NCBI RefSeq assembly: GCF_032854445.1
Contig: NC_088298.1
Location: 21,725,295 to 21,789,294 of the forward strand
Reading direction: 5' to 3'
From: Liolophura sinensis
Lineage: Eukaryota > Mollusca > Polyplacophora > Chitonida > Chitonidae
DNA: 64,000 nucleotides
The stretch's first letter is position 1. Each line of letters starts with the position of its first letter. This document shows positions 36,087 through 48,728 of the stretch, in pieces. A program made the position numbers and the translations under genes. Below the pieces are notes generated by a model, which worked only from the letters and a program-made list of their open reading frames with translations, was not told the DNA's origin and ran no database searches.

Positions 36087-36632
36087 CTGGGTAGGAGTAC
36101 TATTGGAGGGAAATCTGATCTGGGTAGGAGTATGGTGGGTGGGAAATCTGATCTGGGTAGGAGTATGGTGGGTGGGAAATCTGATCTGGGTATGAGTATA
36201 TTGGGTGGGAAATCTGATCTGGGTAGGAGTCCCATGATGGGATATCTGATCTGGGTAGGTGTAAGATTGGAGGGAAGCTTGATATGGGTAGGAGTATATT
36301 GGGTGGGAAATCTGATCTGGTAGGAGCAGGATGGGTGGGGAATCTGATCTGGATAGGGGTAAGATGGGTGGGAAGTCTGATCTGCTTAGGAGTAGGATGG
36401 GTGGGAAATCTCATATAGGTAGGAGTAGGTAGGTGAGAGATCTGATATGGATATGAGTATGATGGGTGGGAAATCTGATGTTGTTAAAAGGATGGGTGGG
36501 AAATCTCATATAGGTAGGAGTAGGGTAGGTGGGAAGTCTGATATTTGCATGAGTGGGATGGGTGGGAAATCTGATCTTGTCAGAAGGATGGGTGGGAAAT
36601 CTGATCTTGTCAAAAAGATGGGTGGGAAATGT
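36087..36632. repeat. minisatellite, ~30-bp unit, about 18 copies
   Basis: The unit is GGGTGGGAAATCTGATCTGG plus GTAGGAGTAT. Lengths vary, and copies after 36440 degrade to GATGGGTGGGAAATCTGATC with TTGTCA. Reading frames through it are by-products. Confidence 0.93.
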
Positions 36633-36656
36633 AAAATTTCAGATCCAATAATGTAT

Positions 36657-36846
36657 TACCTTCCTAACCTTACCATCATAACCTTACCATCCTAATGTTA
36701 CCATCATAACCTTACCATCATAACTTTACCATCAAAACCATACCACAATAACCATACCATCATAACATTACCATCATAACCATACCATCATAACCTTACC
36801 TTGCAAACCACCATAACCTTAGAATCTTAACGTTACCATCATAACC
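36657..36846. repeat. minisatellite, 14-bp unit, about 13 copies
   Basis: ATAACCTTACCATC repeats with single-base changes (ATGTTACCATC, CATACCATC). Confidence 0.92.
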
Positions 36847-36950
36847 TGTTAAGAAACTTAACATCTGATAAAACATTAATGTGAAAGGCTTGAAAATCCA
36901 GCTTCATACCAAACATGAACATATAAAAATACATGGACCAAGAATAGGAA

Positions 36951-37112
36951 AGGTAAGCTAGCCTTCCAGGTTTGAAAAGCTATTGATGGCTATTGTACAG
37001 GAATATCTTCACCCCGCTGTTCCCGGGCAATAGCAAAAGTAAGCTAGCCTCTTCCAGGTTTAACTAGATATCGATGGGCTTTTTCTAAAGACAGGAATAT
37101 CTTCACCCTGCT
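36951..37112. repeat. imperfect tandem duplication, ~86-94 bp
   Basis: AGGTAAGCTAGCC with CAGGAATATCTTCACCCCGC, then AAGTAAGCTAGCC with CAGGAATATCTTCACCCTGC, in the same order. Confidence 0.85.
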
Positions 37113-39268
37113 GTTCTCAAGACGTGCCTGTAACTGTTGCGGCGCACTTAATGTTTCACACATTTTTGCCACTCAGGATCTTAACGACACGGCAGCACAA
37201 TTAAACAGCAGGAGAATTATGGATTGTTCACCTTTAAAAGCTCTCTCACATCATGAAAGACTCAGGAGAGCTCCATTGTCCCCAATGATTCCAAGCCTTC
37301 ATTTGCATATTTGATGACTGACTGAGGACATCAAAGCGAATCCTGGACAGGGGTCAAGCGACCAATTTCCGAACAGTGCATGGAATTTAAGCCCTATTCA
37401 TATATTCTCTCCAAACTGATTGATTATTTCTTGTTATTGATCAGCTATCACTATTCCAAATATTCTGCTGAGTTCAACCTGTCCAGGTGACTGATACAAA
37501 GGTAACGTTACATATACAGGTAAATTCTCCCAAAATACACTGTTACATAGCAGTCCAGTGCAGATGTCCAACTTATGTAAACGTCGGGTAAATTATAGCT
37601 TATATACCAGTCCTCATCATTCAAAATGATCGCACAAGAATTGACAGCACACGTTTCATTTTTGCACAATTTGACTGGTGAAAATAGGAATGGAAGAGAA
37701 AAACAAACAAAAAAATGTTACCTGTGGCACTAATTAAGGTTCTATCAACCTTGATGAATTTTGTAACAATTAATTGCATACTGTTCTTGAAATAACTCAT
37801 CCATTGGCCGATAATACTGACCAATCAGAAAGCTTTGACTGACTTTTGGCTGCTAAATTTACACCTCAGCTGTCAAACAATGATGGCTTGAGCTGAATGA
37901 ACGAATAAACAAAGCTGATTATGACATATGAGCCGCAGAAAATAAAGCCGTCAGGGGGGAATAATCACTGACATGACAATCCATGATTACATATGTTGTT
38001 TTTTTTTTACATCACACTCAATGGCAACACGCAAGGTCACTGCTCGGTGATCAAGTGCAAAAAATACACGCTGATAGTTTAAATCTTGGCCTTTTATGAC
38101 AGACAGGTTTAGATGTCATTTTAGAAAGTGGATTAAGTAACAGTATTATTGTTAATAGGGAAAGTGTAATCCCTATTAATGATCATACTTTTATTATGAG
38201 AGAGGTTAACCTTTCCAGACTGAAAACTGCACACTTGAATACTAGGCTTATGTGAGCCTTGAGTAAAACCACAAACCTTTGTCAGGTAACACACAAAGTA
38301 TTGCAGGGGGCAGGCTGTGTGCATGCAAAATGTCTAAAGTTCCTGCCTGGGCACGAGTTGCTTTTACACATATAAAGACCATTGCCGCTCCCAAAAACAT
38401 CCTATTCAGCACTTTTTACTAGGTATATATGTATGTGTGTTTACAGGTGTTTAAAAGATACATGGAAAGGAGCTTTAAAACAAAGTTTATGGTTTAGGGA
38501 GATGAAGAAAATTTTTCCAAGAAACAAAAAAAAAAAACATTAAAAAAAAAAAAAATCATTTTTTTTAGGTGAAGTATGTATCTCTTAAAATTTAACTCAA
38601 CTATTTTATGCATATCTTCGATCAACAACAACAAATAATGTAGCCCCTTTCTGGTTATTCTGACAGCCATTTTATTCGAGGGTTTCATTATGTGTTGGCG
38701 GACAAATTGCTTCAATAAATTTTTTTGTTTAGTTATCTCATAACATTGATGCTTTACCCAAGAATTAGAATTTCACAAAATTGTGGTACTTGTACGATAT
38801 CGCACATTTAGGACAACGGTATGTTAAAAGTGATGTACAAAATATCAGTGATGTTTTGTCATACGCCACTTTGTGAAAGTGGCCCCTGGATACACTGCTG
38901 ATTTGCGACAGAAATGTACTTGCCCGGCTAGACAGCCAAGTTGCCAAGATTGGCAGCCCGACACAATTTCTGCTTGCCACAGGCAATCGTGCAACCATTA
39001 AGTTATACCACTGCTATTTTATGCATATTTTCCATCACTGGTCAGAAATCTTTGGAAACAGCTTCTATGAACTTACTGGGAACATAGCTTTGAACATAGC
39101 TTTGTCCACCCTTTCCTTCTCCTCCCTCCCCCTCATGCTCTGTTCACCCTCCAACCCACACCAGCCACCCAAGATGTTTTCGCAATTATTGCCGTTAACG
39201 TCACCATTGCAGGATACTTAATTTCCTCTGGGGCCTTAGGAAAAGTGCAGTTCAAAGCCATTTGTGGG
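37113..39268. other. unique stretch with SOX/POU-like motif block
   Basis: About 37130-37460 is free of visible repeats. It contains ATTGTTC (37223-37229), CCATTGTC (37273-37280) and the octamer ATTTGCAT (37301-37308). The remainder is AT-rich, with A and T runs near 38520-38570. No gene recognised. Confidence 0.4.
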
Positions 39269-39334
39269 TGTGGGGACACATGACCTTGCGTGTGGGGAAA
39301 CATGACCTTGCGTTTGGCGAAACATGACCTTGCG
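39269..39334. repeat. 22-bp unit, 3 copies
   Basis: TGTGGGGACACATGACCTTG plus CG, then TGTGGGGAAACATGACCTTG plus CG, then TTTGGCGAAACATGACCTTG plus CG. Confidence 0.95.
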
Positions 39335-39437
39335 TGCACATTAAACAATAAAAGTCAAACATTTTAAAAGTCAAACATTTTAAGTATGGATCCTTTAAGT
39401 TGCTGGGGAATACATACTGTTAAACATATTAATATAT

Positions 39438-39627
39438 TACTGTAATTTTTCAACTTTTTCACATGTTTGCAAGGTATTTATTTAAACTTGTTCTGAAGAC
39501 ATTCTTCTGTGTAAACTGATGAAATTTTAATCAATGTAGTTTTGTCTCAAAAATCACATTTAAAACGTGAACACACTGTACTGACAGTTGCTCTTTTATA
39601 TGTGAAAAGGTTCAGGAATTAGGGTTA
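39438..39627 (-). mobile_element. TIR family A element, both ends present, 190 bp
   Basis: Left end TACTGTAATTTTTCAACTTT, right end ATGTGAAAAGGTTCAGGAAT then TAGGGTTA. The ends are inverted repeats about 20 bp long that start and end with TA. No coding capacity. The best complete copy for defining the family. Confidence 0.85.
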
Positions 39628-42600
39628 TATGGAGAATAAGAAAATAATTAATAATAGCAATTTTTGCTGTGAAAAAGTACTATTTGTCAATATCTGAATT
39701 TTATGTTTTTTTGGGGGGTTTTTTTGATCTTAAAGAATATATATGCAAAGCATAAAAAAACACCATATTTCAGAATGCATCATAAACATGTATGATTTAC
39801 ACTATATCATCAAACAATTAGTTAGGGCAAAATGTTGAGAGTTACAGGTTGTACATGTAGCTTTCAGTAACCAAGGCAATAATGTAATATATGCTTAAAT
39901 CCCTTGACGCCAATAAAAAAGCTTTTAGCTCATTAGCCTCACTTCGGGCTTCGAGGTTAGCACTTTTCAGTAGAAAGCTTTAATAAAAAAAAAAAAATTC
40001 AATTTATCCATTAATCCTTTCACACGATGAGATTAAATTCCTTTCCTTAAAGCCAAGTTTTCTTTTTTTTTCCCCCTTCACGCTGCTTAAAAAAAAAAAA
40101 AAAAAACTAAAACAGGTTCAACTTGAAATCACTCGGTACTGACATTTTGTTCCCCGTTAAACAGTCTGGGAGTAAACCGACTTAGTTGCCATGGTGACTA
40201 ATAGCCATCTGACGCCATAAACAGCGCAGTGTGGCATGTTAAACCTACTTTGGTGTTTTAAATTGTTCTTCTCTTGGGCTTTAAACAGTTTTCAACTTTC
40301 GCTGTGTCTGGGTACTTCAAAGCCACATCGTCATGAAAAACAAAACTGTACAAGGTACCTGTTTCTTTTCAAATTATCTTTCTCAATTTGTTCAAAAAAA
40401 AAAAAAAAAAAAAAGGACTGGTTTTTCACTGTTAAGCTGACCGTGCATGCATGCACGCTTGGTCACAATAAAGGCTTTATAAGTCTGACTGGCAATTATA
40501 TTATATAACCCAAAATTCCTCACCTATTATATTGGATAAAGCAAATCTCCTCTATCAGATTCAATTATGACTTCAAAGGAATTTCACTTATTCAAAAATA
40601 ACATTTTGGATGTTTTTTCTTTTGTAGTCAAGAATGTCTTCTCTCAACAAACTCTAAAGCCAAATCCGCAATCCCATGTAAAACCAAGAGCTTAAAGTAA
40701 AGTTTGTGTCCTGAAAAATATTTAAGACTCTCACCAAAATGGCATCCAAAACAGGCTTAGTTTAATAACAATACGTTAATCAGACCTGGATGTTAGACAC
40801 AGTCTCGTCACAAATGATTTCTCCACAGGCACATTTTGAGGAAATTGCCCATATGTGTCCAATAAAAAAAAACAATCAGTGACAAACTCAGTCACACCTT
40901 CAAAATCAAATTATAATCAAGACGACAAAATAGGAGCCGTGTTCATGTCAACAAATTAAATGACATGAAGTGATTTTTGACTTCAAAGTCTGGTTTTCTT
41001 TCCATAAACACAGGCTTCCAATATGAGTTTGGTTCCCACTGCAGTGACGGGTGAGGCCATTCTTAACTCATTCTTTCTTGGGCTTAACCCAACCATACCA
41101 GAACAAAGGTGTCGGTCAGATTAAGGAATTCATTTTGTTTTGTTTTTTTCTTCTGGCTTATATAATGAAAAACATAGAGAGTTTAAAAAAATTTACACAG
41201 AGAAAAAAATATAAACTGCAAAAACTTTCATTAAAATCCTGACAAAGCCCTGTCAGATGATGACCAATAAGCATATTTTTAGTGCTGGCCTGAGACCCAG
41301 TGTTTGCGTCTGCCCAATGGCCTAGCTGTTGGGACTTATCTAAAACATAGTGTCCGCAACTGAGTTATTTAGCAGGCTGTCTTAAGCCTCTTATCTCTTC
41401 TCATTGTTAATTGGCTGGTCTTGGGGAATGGGTGTGGATGTACTTAGCACACCTATTCGACCTTCATGGAGAAGACTTCTGGGCCTGTACCATAATGAGC
41501 CATTGAAAGCCTGCATGAGCAGCACAGATAGCATAATATAATTACCTATATTTGGGAAAAGTCATTAAATGTCAACATAAACAGTGAATAACATGTAACA
41601 CCATAGTATTTTTTGTTGTTGCTAGCACCATACGGAGAATCCCCACATACATTTCAAAGGCATTTAATTTACACAAACAGCAATAATGGGGAGGCAGTAT
41701 ACCATTTCATCTGGAGAGATGGTGCTATAGTGTGATGTAGGGACCTCCAGACATAACTGTTGATTGGAACACAATGTAAACAATGTTCCAAACAAATTTC
41801 TGGCTCTACTGTTACATTGTTATAAACTATGTTACAATGTATCTGTATCTGAACATATGTAACACTGTTGTACATATGTTCATTTAAAATACATGTAACA
41901 TCACTGAAGAGCTGGGAAAAGAAATGACATTTGATGCCAGTAAAATGGTGTCAAGGCCGAGGTTTGATACTACCCAGTGTTTGAGGAAACAAAAAAAAAA
42001 AAAAAAAAATAGAGCTGATAATTATTTTCCTGCAAAGTGTTTCACGGTTAGTTTTTAACCTGATACAATATTCATAAATATATATCAACACTGCCTTGTG
42101 CTGACTAACTAGCTGTTTCCAAAATTAGTCCCCACACTTGAAAGATAAAAGAAAAACATGCCCGCACTGTTGTCATAAACAATACATAAAAGGGGAAGTA
42201 AGTGCAGACTGAAGACAGAGAGGACTTCTACACTTACATAGATTCCTTGACTAGGAGCCAATGAAAACAACTTCGGCTCCATTCAAGTGTTCGCAGATCC
42301 TGTGTTAATTGGTATCGCAGATAAGTGCCAAACTAAAATAATGTAAAGAGGCTCTGACTGTGAAGAAAATGCTAATGCTTCAAATGTTTGTTTACATTAG
42401 AGGAACTCTTTAATTGTTGTAGTTTTAACGTGGACAACCTGTCAATTTTTTTTATCACTCTAATTCCGATTTTTCAGTTAGGTTTGCTTATAACTACTTC
42501 ACCAAACCAGACTTCACCCATTTAATTACTGTACATTTCTCACCTGTATGAAATTTGATTCTGTATACTGGTGAACATGAATTAATTATTTAACCAAATG

Positions 42601-42975
42601 TGCCAGTCTCCAGTGGGTACATGTACCTAAAAGTCACTGAGAGAGGTTATAGCCCTGTTTGCAGAAGCAAGAAGGTTCCAGCGTGGGAGACACTGTGTAA
42701 GACTTTAAAATTAGCAAGATGTCCGTAGTTTACCCCTCTCCAAATTGGAGTTAACAGGACAAGAGGATTGGCAAAGCAATTAGTACAATATTCATCACTG
42801 TGTCAGAAACTGCATGAGTAATTTTTGTGTACATGTGGTATCTTGGGCATGGTGATCTCATGAGTAACAATGCACTTAAAAGTACCAGTATAATGTTTCT
42901 CCACAGTAAAACCAGCTGGTAACATGGGCATGGCATCGCAGTCAAGGTGAGGTAAATACTGCTGAAAGCCATGCT
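39628..42975. other. long unique stretch with homopolymer runs
   Basis: A runs lie near 40089-40105, 40395-40415 and 41991-42010. About 40120-41110 is otherwise repeat-poor. No gene recognised. Confidence 0.4.
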
Positions 42976-43895
42976 AAAACCCCCAAGCAGATCACCAAAA
43001 CCCCTAGCAGATCGCTAAAACCACAAGCAGATCACTAAAACCACAAGCAGATCGCTAAAATCACAAGCAGATCAGATCGCTAAAACCCCAAACAGATCGC
43101 TAAAACCCCTAGCAAATCGCTAAAATCACAAGCAAATCGCTAAAACCCCAAGCAGATTGCTAGAACCACAAGCAGATTGCTAAAACTTTCAGCAGATCGC
43201 TAAAACCACAAGCAGATCACTAAAACCTCTAGCGGATCGCTAAAACCCCTAGCAGATCAGATCACTAAAACCCCAAGCAGATCGCTAAAATCCCTAGCAG
43301 ATCGCTAAAACCCCAAGCAGATCGCTAAAACCCCAAGCAGATTGCTAAAACCACAAGCAGATCGCTAAAACCCCAAGCAGATCGCTAAAACCACAAGCAG
43401 ATCGCTAAAACCCCAAGCAGATTGCTAAAACCCCAAGCAGATTGCTAAAACCACAAGCAGATCGCTAAAACTTCTAGTAGATCGCTAAAACCACAAGCAG
43501 ATTGCTAAAACCTCTAGTAGATCGCTAAAACCCCTAGCAGATCAGATCACTAAAATCCCTAGCAGATGGGCTAAAACCCCTCGTGGATCGCTAAAATCCC
43601 TAGCAGATCGCTAAAACCCCAAGCAGATTGCTAAAACCACAAGCAGATCGCTAAAACCTCTAGTAGATTGCTAAAACCACAAGCAGATCGCTAAAACCCC
43701 TAGCAGATGGCTAAAACCCCTAGCAGATCAGATCGCTAAAATCCCTAGCAGATCAGATCGCTAAAATCCCTAGCAGATGGCTAAAACCCCTAGCAGATCG
43801 CTAAAACCCCTAGCAGATGGCTAAAACCCCAAGCAGATCGCTAAAACCCCTAGCAGATCGCTAAAATCCCTCGTAGATCGCTAAAACCTCAAGCA
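42976..43895. repeat. minisatellite, 20-bp unit, about 45 copies
   Basis: The unit is AGCAGATCGCTAAAACCCCA. Variants include CTAGCAG for CAAGCAG, ATTGC or ATCAC for ATCGC, and an inserted CAGAT giving CAGATCAGATC at about 43069, 43254, 43540, 43726 and 43750. Confidence 0.96.
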
Positions 43896-43969
43896 ACATA
43901 TTTATCAACCAACTTAAGAATCAAGTCTTAAATTCCAAGTTCTTGGAAAGGCAAACTCAAATTGTGTGT

Positions 43970-43989
43970 GGGGGTGGGGGTGGGGGTGG
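43970..43989 (+). other. G-rich run with quadruplex potential
   Basis: Three runs of five G separated by single T, then a GG pair, preceded by GT repeats. It lies 75 bp from the end of the 20-bp array. Confidence 0.6.
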
Positions 43990-43995
43990 CTCCAT

Positions 43996-44037
43996 GGAGT
44001 AATTCCCCAGGAGCCTCTCACCAATAAAATCAAATAC
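43996..44037 (+). mobile_element. SINE family 1 remnant with internal deletion
   Basis: The head phrase AGTAATTCCCCAGGAGCCTC then TCACCAAT is joined directly to AAAATCAAATAC, which looks like the tail. CACCAAT occurs in both head and tail of full copies, so recombination between those two short repeats would give this product. Confidence 0.65.
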
Positions 44038-44129
44038 ATTGTGATACACTGTTCTGCAGTCAAGAATGAGTGTACAAACTGTAAACTTCCTAGAGCAAGA
44101 TATTTTAATAGCAGTTTTGAATTTGTTCC

Positions 44130-44240
44130 TTTATTTATTTATCTCATTGGTGTTCCACTTCATATTCAAGAATATTTTACTTATATGACGCGGCGGCCAG
44201 CATTATAGTAGGAAGAAATCGTGCAGAGCCCGGGGAAGTT
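44130..44240 (-). mobile_element. SINE family 1, 3' part
   Basis: TTTATTTATTTATCTCATTG, ATATTCAAGAATATTTTACT, GGCGGCCAGCATTATAGTAG and GCAGAGCCCGGGG. It ends in the middle region. Confidence 0.87.
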
Positions 44241-45900
44241 TTAACTTGAGTCTCAGTTAAAAAATTTGATAAAAATGAGCCCTGGTTCGTACGACAAGAA
44301 ACAAGATGAATCATACGCTAACGACTTTTTAGTATCTACAGGTAGTAGGTTAAGGAAGGAACAAGCCCTAGCTGTATGTATATGCTCCTGCCTTAAACAA
44401 TCTAATTTACCCATAAGACGGATGTGTCTAGCATTTGTCTGGGGTAATTCCAGGGAACACATGTATGTATACTAAAAATACCCAACAACTGTTATTTCAA
44501 GAGTTCGATTTATTGGCAGAAGTAGCTGAAGACTGAACACCTGAGTAAAATAACTAAAAATACCTCTGAAGGCCACAGATCAGAGGGCTAGTTAGAAAAA
44601 AAAACCAATAATAGCTAAGCCTTTTGCTCAACATTTGCTGGCCAAATGTTTCTACAGGAAACTTGTTCCGAGTTTATGGCAGATTTATCACTGCCCTACA
44701 GTCTTCATCATGCAGATAGACATAGACTAGATGGTTAAAAACAGAACTTCTTGTACATGTTCTATATATGTTCTGAGTTAATACGATGTATGGTACTCTT
44801 TATGATGAGTTCGAACCACATCAAAGTTTGTCAGCACGGTAAATCTATATATTTTGAGTACATATACATATTTTATATGTACTTTGTACACAAGAAAGAG
44901 GCAACTAGATGGATTTTTTGTTTCAAAAATGTCAGATTGACAGACATAAAATTGTTCTTTCTGGGAACTGAAATTTCAGTTCTTTCCAGAAGAAAATTTT
45001 AAGAATTAGATGGAATCATTTTTTCATGCAAAAAATAGCTAAAAAAAATACGACAGCTTACATGAACATGCCAGCTGTAAGTATAGAATAACAATTGTAT
45101 TTTAATATATGCTGATCCAGATCACACAAAATGAATACAGCAGCTGTGATCTTTCTTACAATTATGAAAAAAAAGAGTCCAGAAGTGAAAAATAAAATGA
45201 AATGAAAGAAATAAATAAATGAAGCTACTTTTGTTATGAAAAAACTGGCCGTTTGAGGTTGTCATGGTTCCTAAACTGGAAAATTAAGGAGCTATTTCGC
45301 AGAAAAAGCTACCTATCTGCCCAATAGCTTTGACAGGACAAGTTTAGGTTGTAAGTTACCCCAAATAATCCATATGCCAAAGTTGCGTATAGCAACCAAA
45401 GGGGCGAGACGGTGTCTGTTTTAGCTCTCCTAGCGGAAAAGTTTACATTTCTCTGATGTCTTCACTCAACAAAGGGTGTTGTTGTTGCATTCTTGCTTAG
45501 ACTAATAGGGCTCTACTTGCAAGTCTGCTATGGAGAGAGTTAATAACAAAAACTTCAGCTAAAGTACTCTGCAGTAATGGCCAGCTGTCTAGAATCATGC
45601 CCCCCAACATCTGCTGTTCGGGGCGTCAGTGTGTTGATAACGACTGTCACAGACGACAGCTAGTTTGTTGCCAGCGTTTAAGTCTATGTGATGAAGTTTG
45701 CTATTACCTGTAATTAAGCTTTATGGATTACTCCCGTACTTACAGAACACCTACATATCCACTTATACATTTCTACATAATTCATTCTCAGAAGTATCAA
45801 GAAGTTTCCCAAAATACAGATCAGCTCATTGAATGACTTCCTCAAACTGATGAAGTAAGACAATTATCAAGCCATGCAGTCATGTTTCTTGTCACTATGT
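44241..45900. other. unique non-coding stretch
   Basis: Two fully overlapping small frames on opposite strands (44253-44475) are not recognised. AT-rich elsewhere. Confidence 0.35.
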
Positions 45901-45903
45901 TCA

Positions 45904-45969
<66 letters not shown>

Positions 45970-45983
45970 GTGTGTGTATATGT

Positions 45984-46026
<43 letters not shown>
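45904..46026. repeat. TA microsatellite with central GT/CATATG interruption
   Basis: About 60 bp of TA, then ACATATGTGTGTGTATATGT, then about 55 bp more of TA. Frames of Ile-Tyr repeats on both strands are by-products. Confidence 0.97.
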
Positions 46027-46029
<3 letters not shown>

Positions 46030-46342
46030 TCCTGTCTATAGTTAAATTCCTTAGATGTACATGTACATATGTTTAATTCAAACTGGATAGAACAAGGTTC
46101 ACCAGGACTTCCAGCCTCCCAGTGATTCAACCATTTGTTCATAATTATAAATACTTAATAATATCTTTTTTATTATATTTTGTTGCATAGATCCATACAT
46201 TTGTATCCGGTTTGTTGGTGAATAAACAATGTAACTGTAAATTTACAACCATATACTTACAGGGTTTCTCATTCTTTTTCTCAGATGAATCTCACCGAAG
46301 CATATTACATATTACATAATGTCAAGAGGTTCAGTACTGATT
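46027..46342. other. unique non-coding stretch
   Basis: Nothing recognised. Confidence 0.3.
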
Positions 46343-46409
46343 ACTTATTTACTTTCTTGATTTGATTAGTGTTTAGTCCGTACTCAAGAATATTTTACTT
46401 ATACGACAG
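46343..46409 (-). mobile_element. SINE family 1, 3' fragment
   Basis: ACTTATTTACTTTCTTGATT, then CCGTACTCAAGAATATTTTA and CTTATACGACAGG. Confidence 0.8.
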
Positions 46410-46505
46410 GTTTCTAGATCCTCAAACTTACGAATATGTAATCAGTGAGTTATGAGACTGTAAATAAGTTTTATTTAAATCTCTTTGCAAATGAACTCAT
46501 TCACA

Positions 46506-46884
46506 TTTATTTCACTGGTGTTTTATGCCGTTCTCAAGAATGTTCTGCTCATACAACGGTGTTCAGGACTATGATGGGAGGAAACCGGGCAAAGTCCATG
46601 ACTACCTGCAAGTTGCTGCAGATCTTCTCATGTACGTTTGGAGAGGAATCAAGCCAGCATGAGCTGGATTTGAACTCCCAGCGACCTCTTGTATGTTCAG
46701 TATAATTGTCAGTTATGTTTTTGTATTAACCTTTCTGATCACATGACTGTACAAGCGCGTATGTTTGTTATGGCGAGAATAGAAGATCGACGCTGAAATC
46801 GTTGTTTGCCTTCTCTCCTTCATCTGTGGACAACAACACGCACGCTGCAGAGAGGCTCTTGAATCACTGCCCCGCTGTGGCACA
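46506..46884 (-). mobile_element. SINE family 1 interrupted by a 160-bp insertion
   Basis: 46506-46688 covers tail to B box (TTTATTTCACTGGTG, GGGAGGAAACCGGGCAAAGT, GATTTGAACTCCCAGCGACC). The head resumes at 46849-46884 (GAGAGGCTCTTGAATCACTG, CCCCGCTGTGGCAC). The 46689-46848 insert is unrelated to the SINE and is not identified. Confidence 0.75.
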
Positions 46885-47067
46885 CTATTTACCTGGGCCA
46901 TGTAAATTTAAAGCTTGGTATAATATTAGCAATCATATCCTGACCTTTCATTAGTTTGATCTTTATGAAGATTTTTCTGTTCAATATATAATACAAGAAT
47001 AATACACAAGCAGTTGATCATGAAAATGCACTAGTTCTGATCATCTCAACCGAGTTCTTTACGGACC
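46885..47067. other. unique spacer
   Basis: Nothing recognised. Confidence 0.3.
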
Positions 47068-47246
47068 AGGGGCAGATTTCACGATGCCTTTCCTGACGGT
47101 TCAAACTTTTAAAACTCTTCTGAAATTATAAACACCTTTGTGATGACGTGGACAAAATTTTTATTCCTAAACTCAAAAATAACCTTTAAGATTGTATTTC
47201 AAAATTTTGACTTTACTCAGACACAGCCTCGTGGAATCGCCCCAAG
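47068..47246. mobile_element. TIR family D element, copy 1
   Basis: GGGGCAGATTTCACGATGCC and CTTTCCTGACGGTTC at the left pair roughly with TTTGACTTTACTCAGACACA then GCCTCGTGGAATCGCCCC at the right. Foldback-type, non-coding. Confidence 0.7.
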
Positions 47247-48409
47247 AAGCTAACGTGTACAAGAGTCTGATTAATACTGACTGCCCCAGAACAGGTCAGC
47301 ACTTTACAAATGTTTAGTACCACCGGGAAATTTCTCTTTGAGTCACACCAATCCACCAGTTGATATCTCTGCATCATTCCAAATTACATTCACGAGGTCA
47401 ACCAACGAAGAATAATACATCTCTCAAACGTGACAGGAATCTCTGCTGAATCTTGTGGAATGGATACCCACCCGCTTTAATATCCATGTGACACCCACAC
47501 AGCAGAAACTCTGATATTTACTTGTCGCAATTTATCCAGGGGTAATCTTTTTTTGTGGGGCTAAATTGAATCGGATTAGAGGATATTGGGAACATGGTTT
47601 TCACCTTAAGCCTGAATGATCGTCACTAACTGATCTCCCCTCCCCCCATAAGACCCCCTACCCCCTACACACTACACACAGACACACACAGCTCTCAGAC
47701 ATATCTACAGTTAACAATCTAATCGACCAGCGCATTATACTTAGCTCCACTGCATCAGCCAATAGGGAGTGATTTCACAACAATAACCTGAAAGTCGATA
47801 AACCACGTAGTCAGAATTAAACCACATGGTGTGACTAATGTAAATACACATACTACTTTAGGATGGTTGGAATTAAACCTTCATTGTTTGATTTCAACAC
47901 TTGTTTTCATGTCTTGATGCCAGTGTAGCGTAATGTATTTACTGTGAAACCATGACAAGGACACTGTTATGCCGGTACCTGAACACTAGCATTTAAACTT
48001 GAACTTTGTCGATGTTTATCATATTAATAAACGTTATTAAACTTGCGTTTTTGTGCAGTGACTACTTCAAGTTCACAGTTTTACGGACACAAAACTATTC
48101 ACCCTTACTCGTACTTTTCCTATTCCCTTATTTCCTGTGCTCAGCGCGAGGGCATTACCATAAATAACCTAAAATTTCGCCCAGAAAAGTGGCATTTTCA
48201 GAGGCAAACAAATATTATTTTTTTGTGCTCAAATTTCCAATTTTCCAGTAGAAAATAATTCCATGTTCCACGCAAACCTCAAAACACCTTCCTAAAATCA
48301 ATAGAACTCTAAGAATCAGAAACCTCCTGACAAAACAACCCTCCTAAATGCCACAAAATCTATCGATAGATTCCCACCTGCATCTCATTAGTTAGCTGAG
48401 GGGCCGATG
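47247..48409. other. unique stretch
   Basis: Balanced composition at about 47250-47560. No gene recognised. Confidence 0.35.
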
Positions 48410-48521
48410 CCACAAAGCCATTTCTGACTTAAACTAAAATTTTAAATGTGATATTAGTGTGACATTTTGGGATGTATAAAATAACACTAAGCGTTGTGAA
48501 GGAGGTTTTTAAATTTTGACT
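48410..48521. mobile_element. TIR family D element, copy 2, right end lost
   Basis: GAGGGGCCGATGCCACAAAG, CATTTCTGACTTAAAC and GAAGGAGGTTTTTAAATTTT. Its right terminal repeat is absent; a family A element begins exactly where it should continue. Confidence 0.75.
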
Positions 48522-48728
48522 TACCCTAATTCTCCAACCTTTTCGCAACGTGAAAGAGCAAATAATTTCAATGTAATTTATGACTATTTTTAATCTGAAT
48601 CTGGTTGGATTAGCCAGTTTCAGTGCTTCACAAAAAGTATAGTTTATCAGTCAACACAGAATAATGCCTTCAGAATATGCCTGAATAAACAACTTGAAAA
48701 CATGTGAAAAGCTTGACGAATCACAGTA
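48522..48728 (+). mobile_element. TIR family A element inserted in family D, 207 bp
   Basis: Left end TACCCTAATTCTCCAACCTT, right end GAAAAGCTTGACGAATCACA then GTA. The interior TTGGATTAGCCAGTTTCAGT and GCCTTCAGAATATGCCTGAA matches 23788 and 59199. It starts and ends with TA. Confidence 0.85.

Noticed and set aside
45867-46142. Ile-Tyr repeat peptide
   Set aside because: A direct translation of the TA microsatellite.
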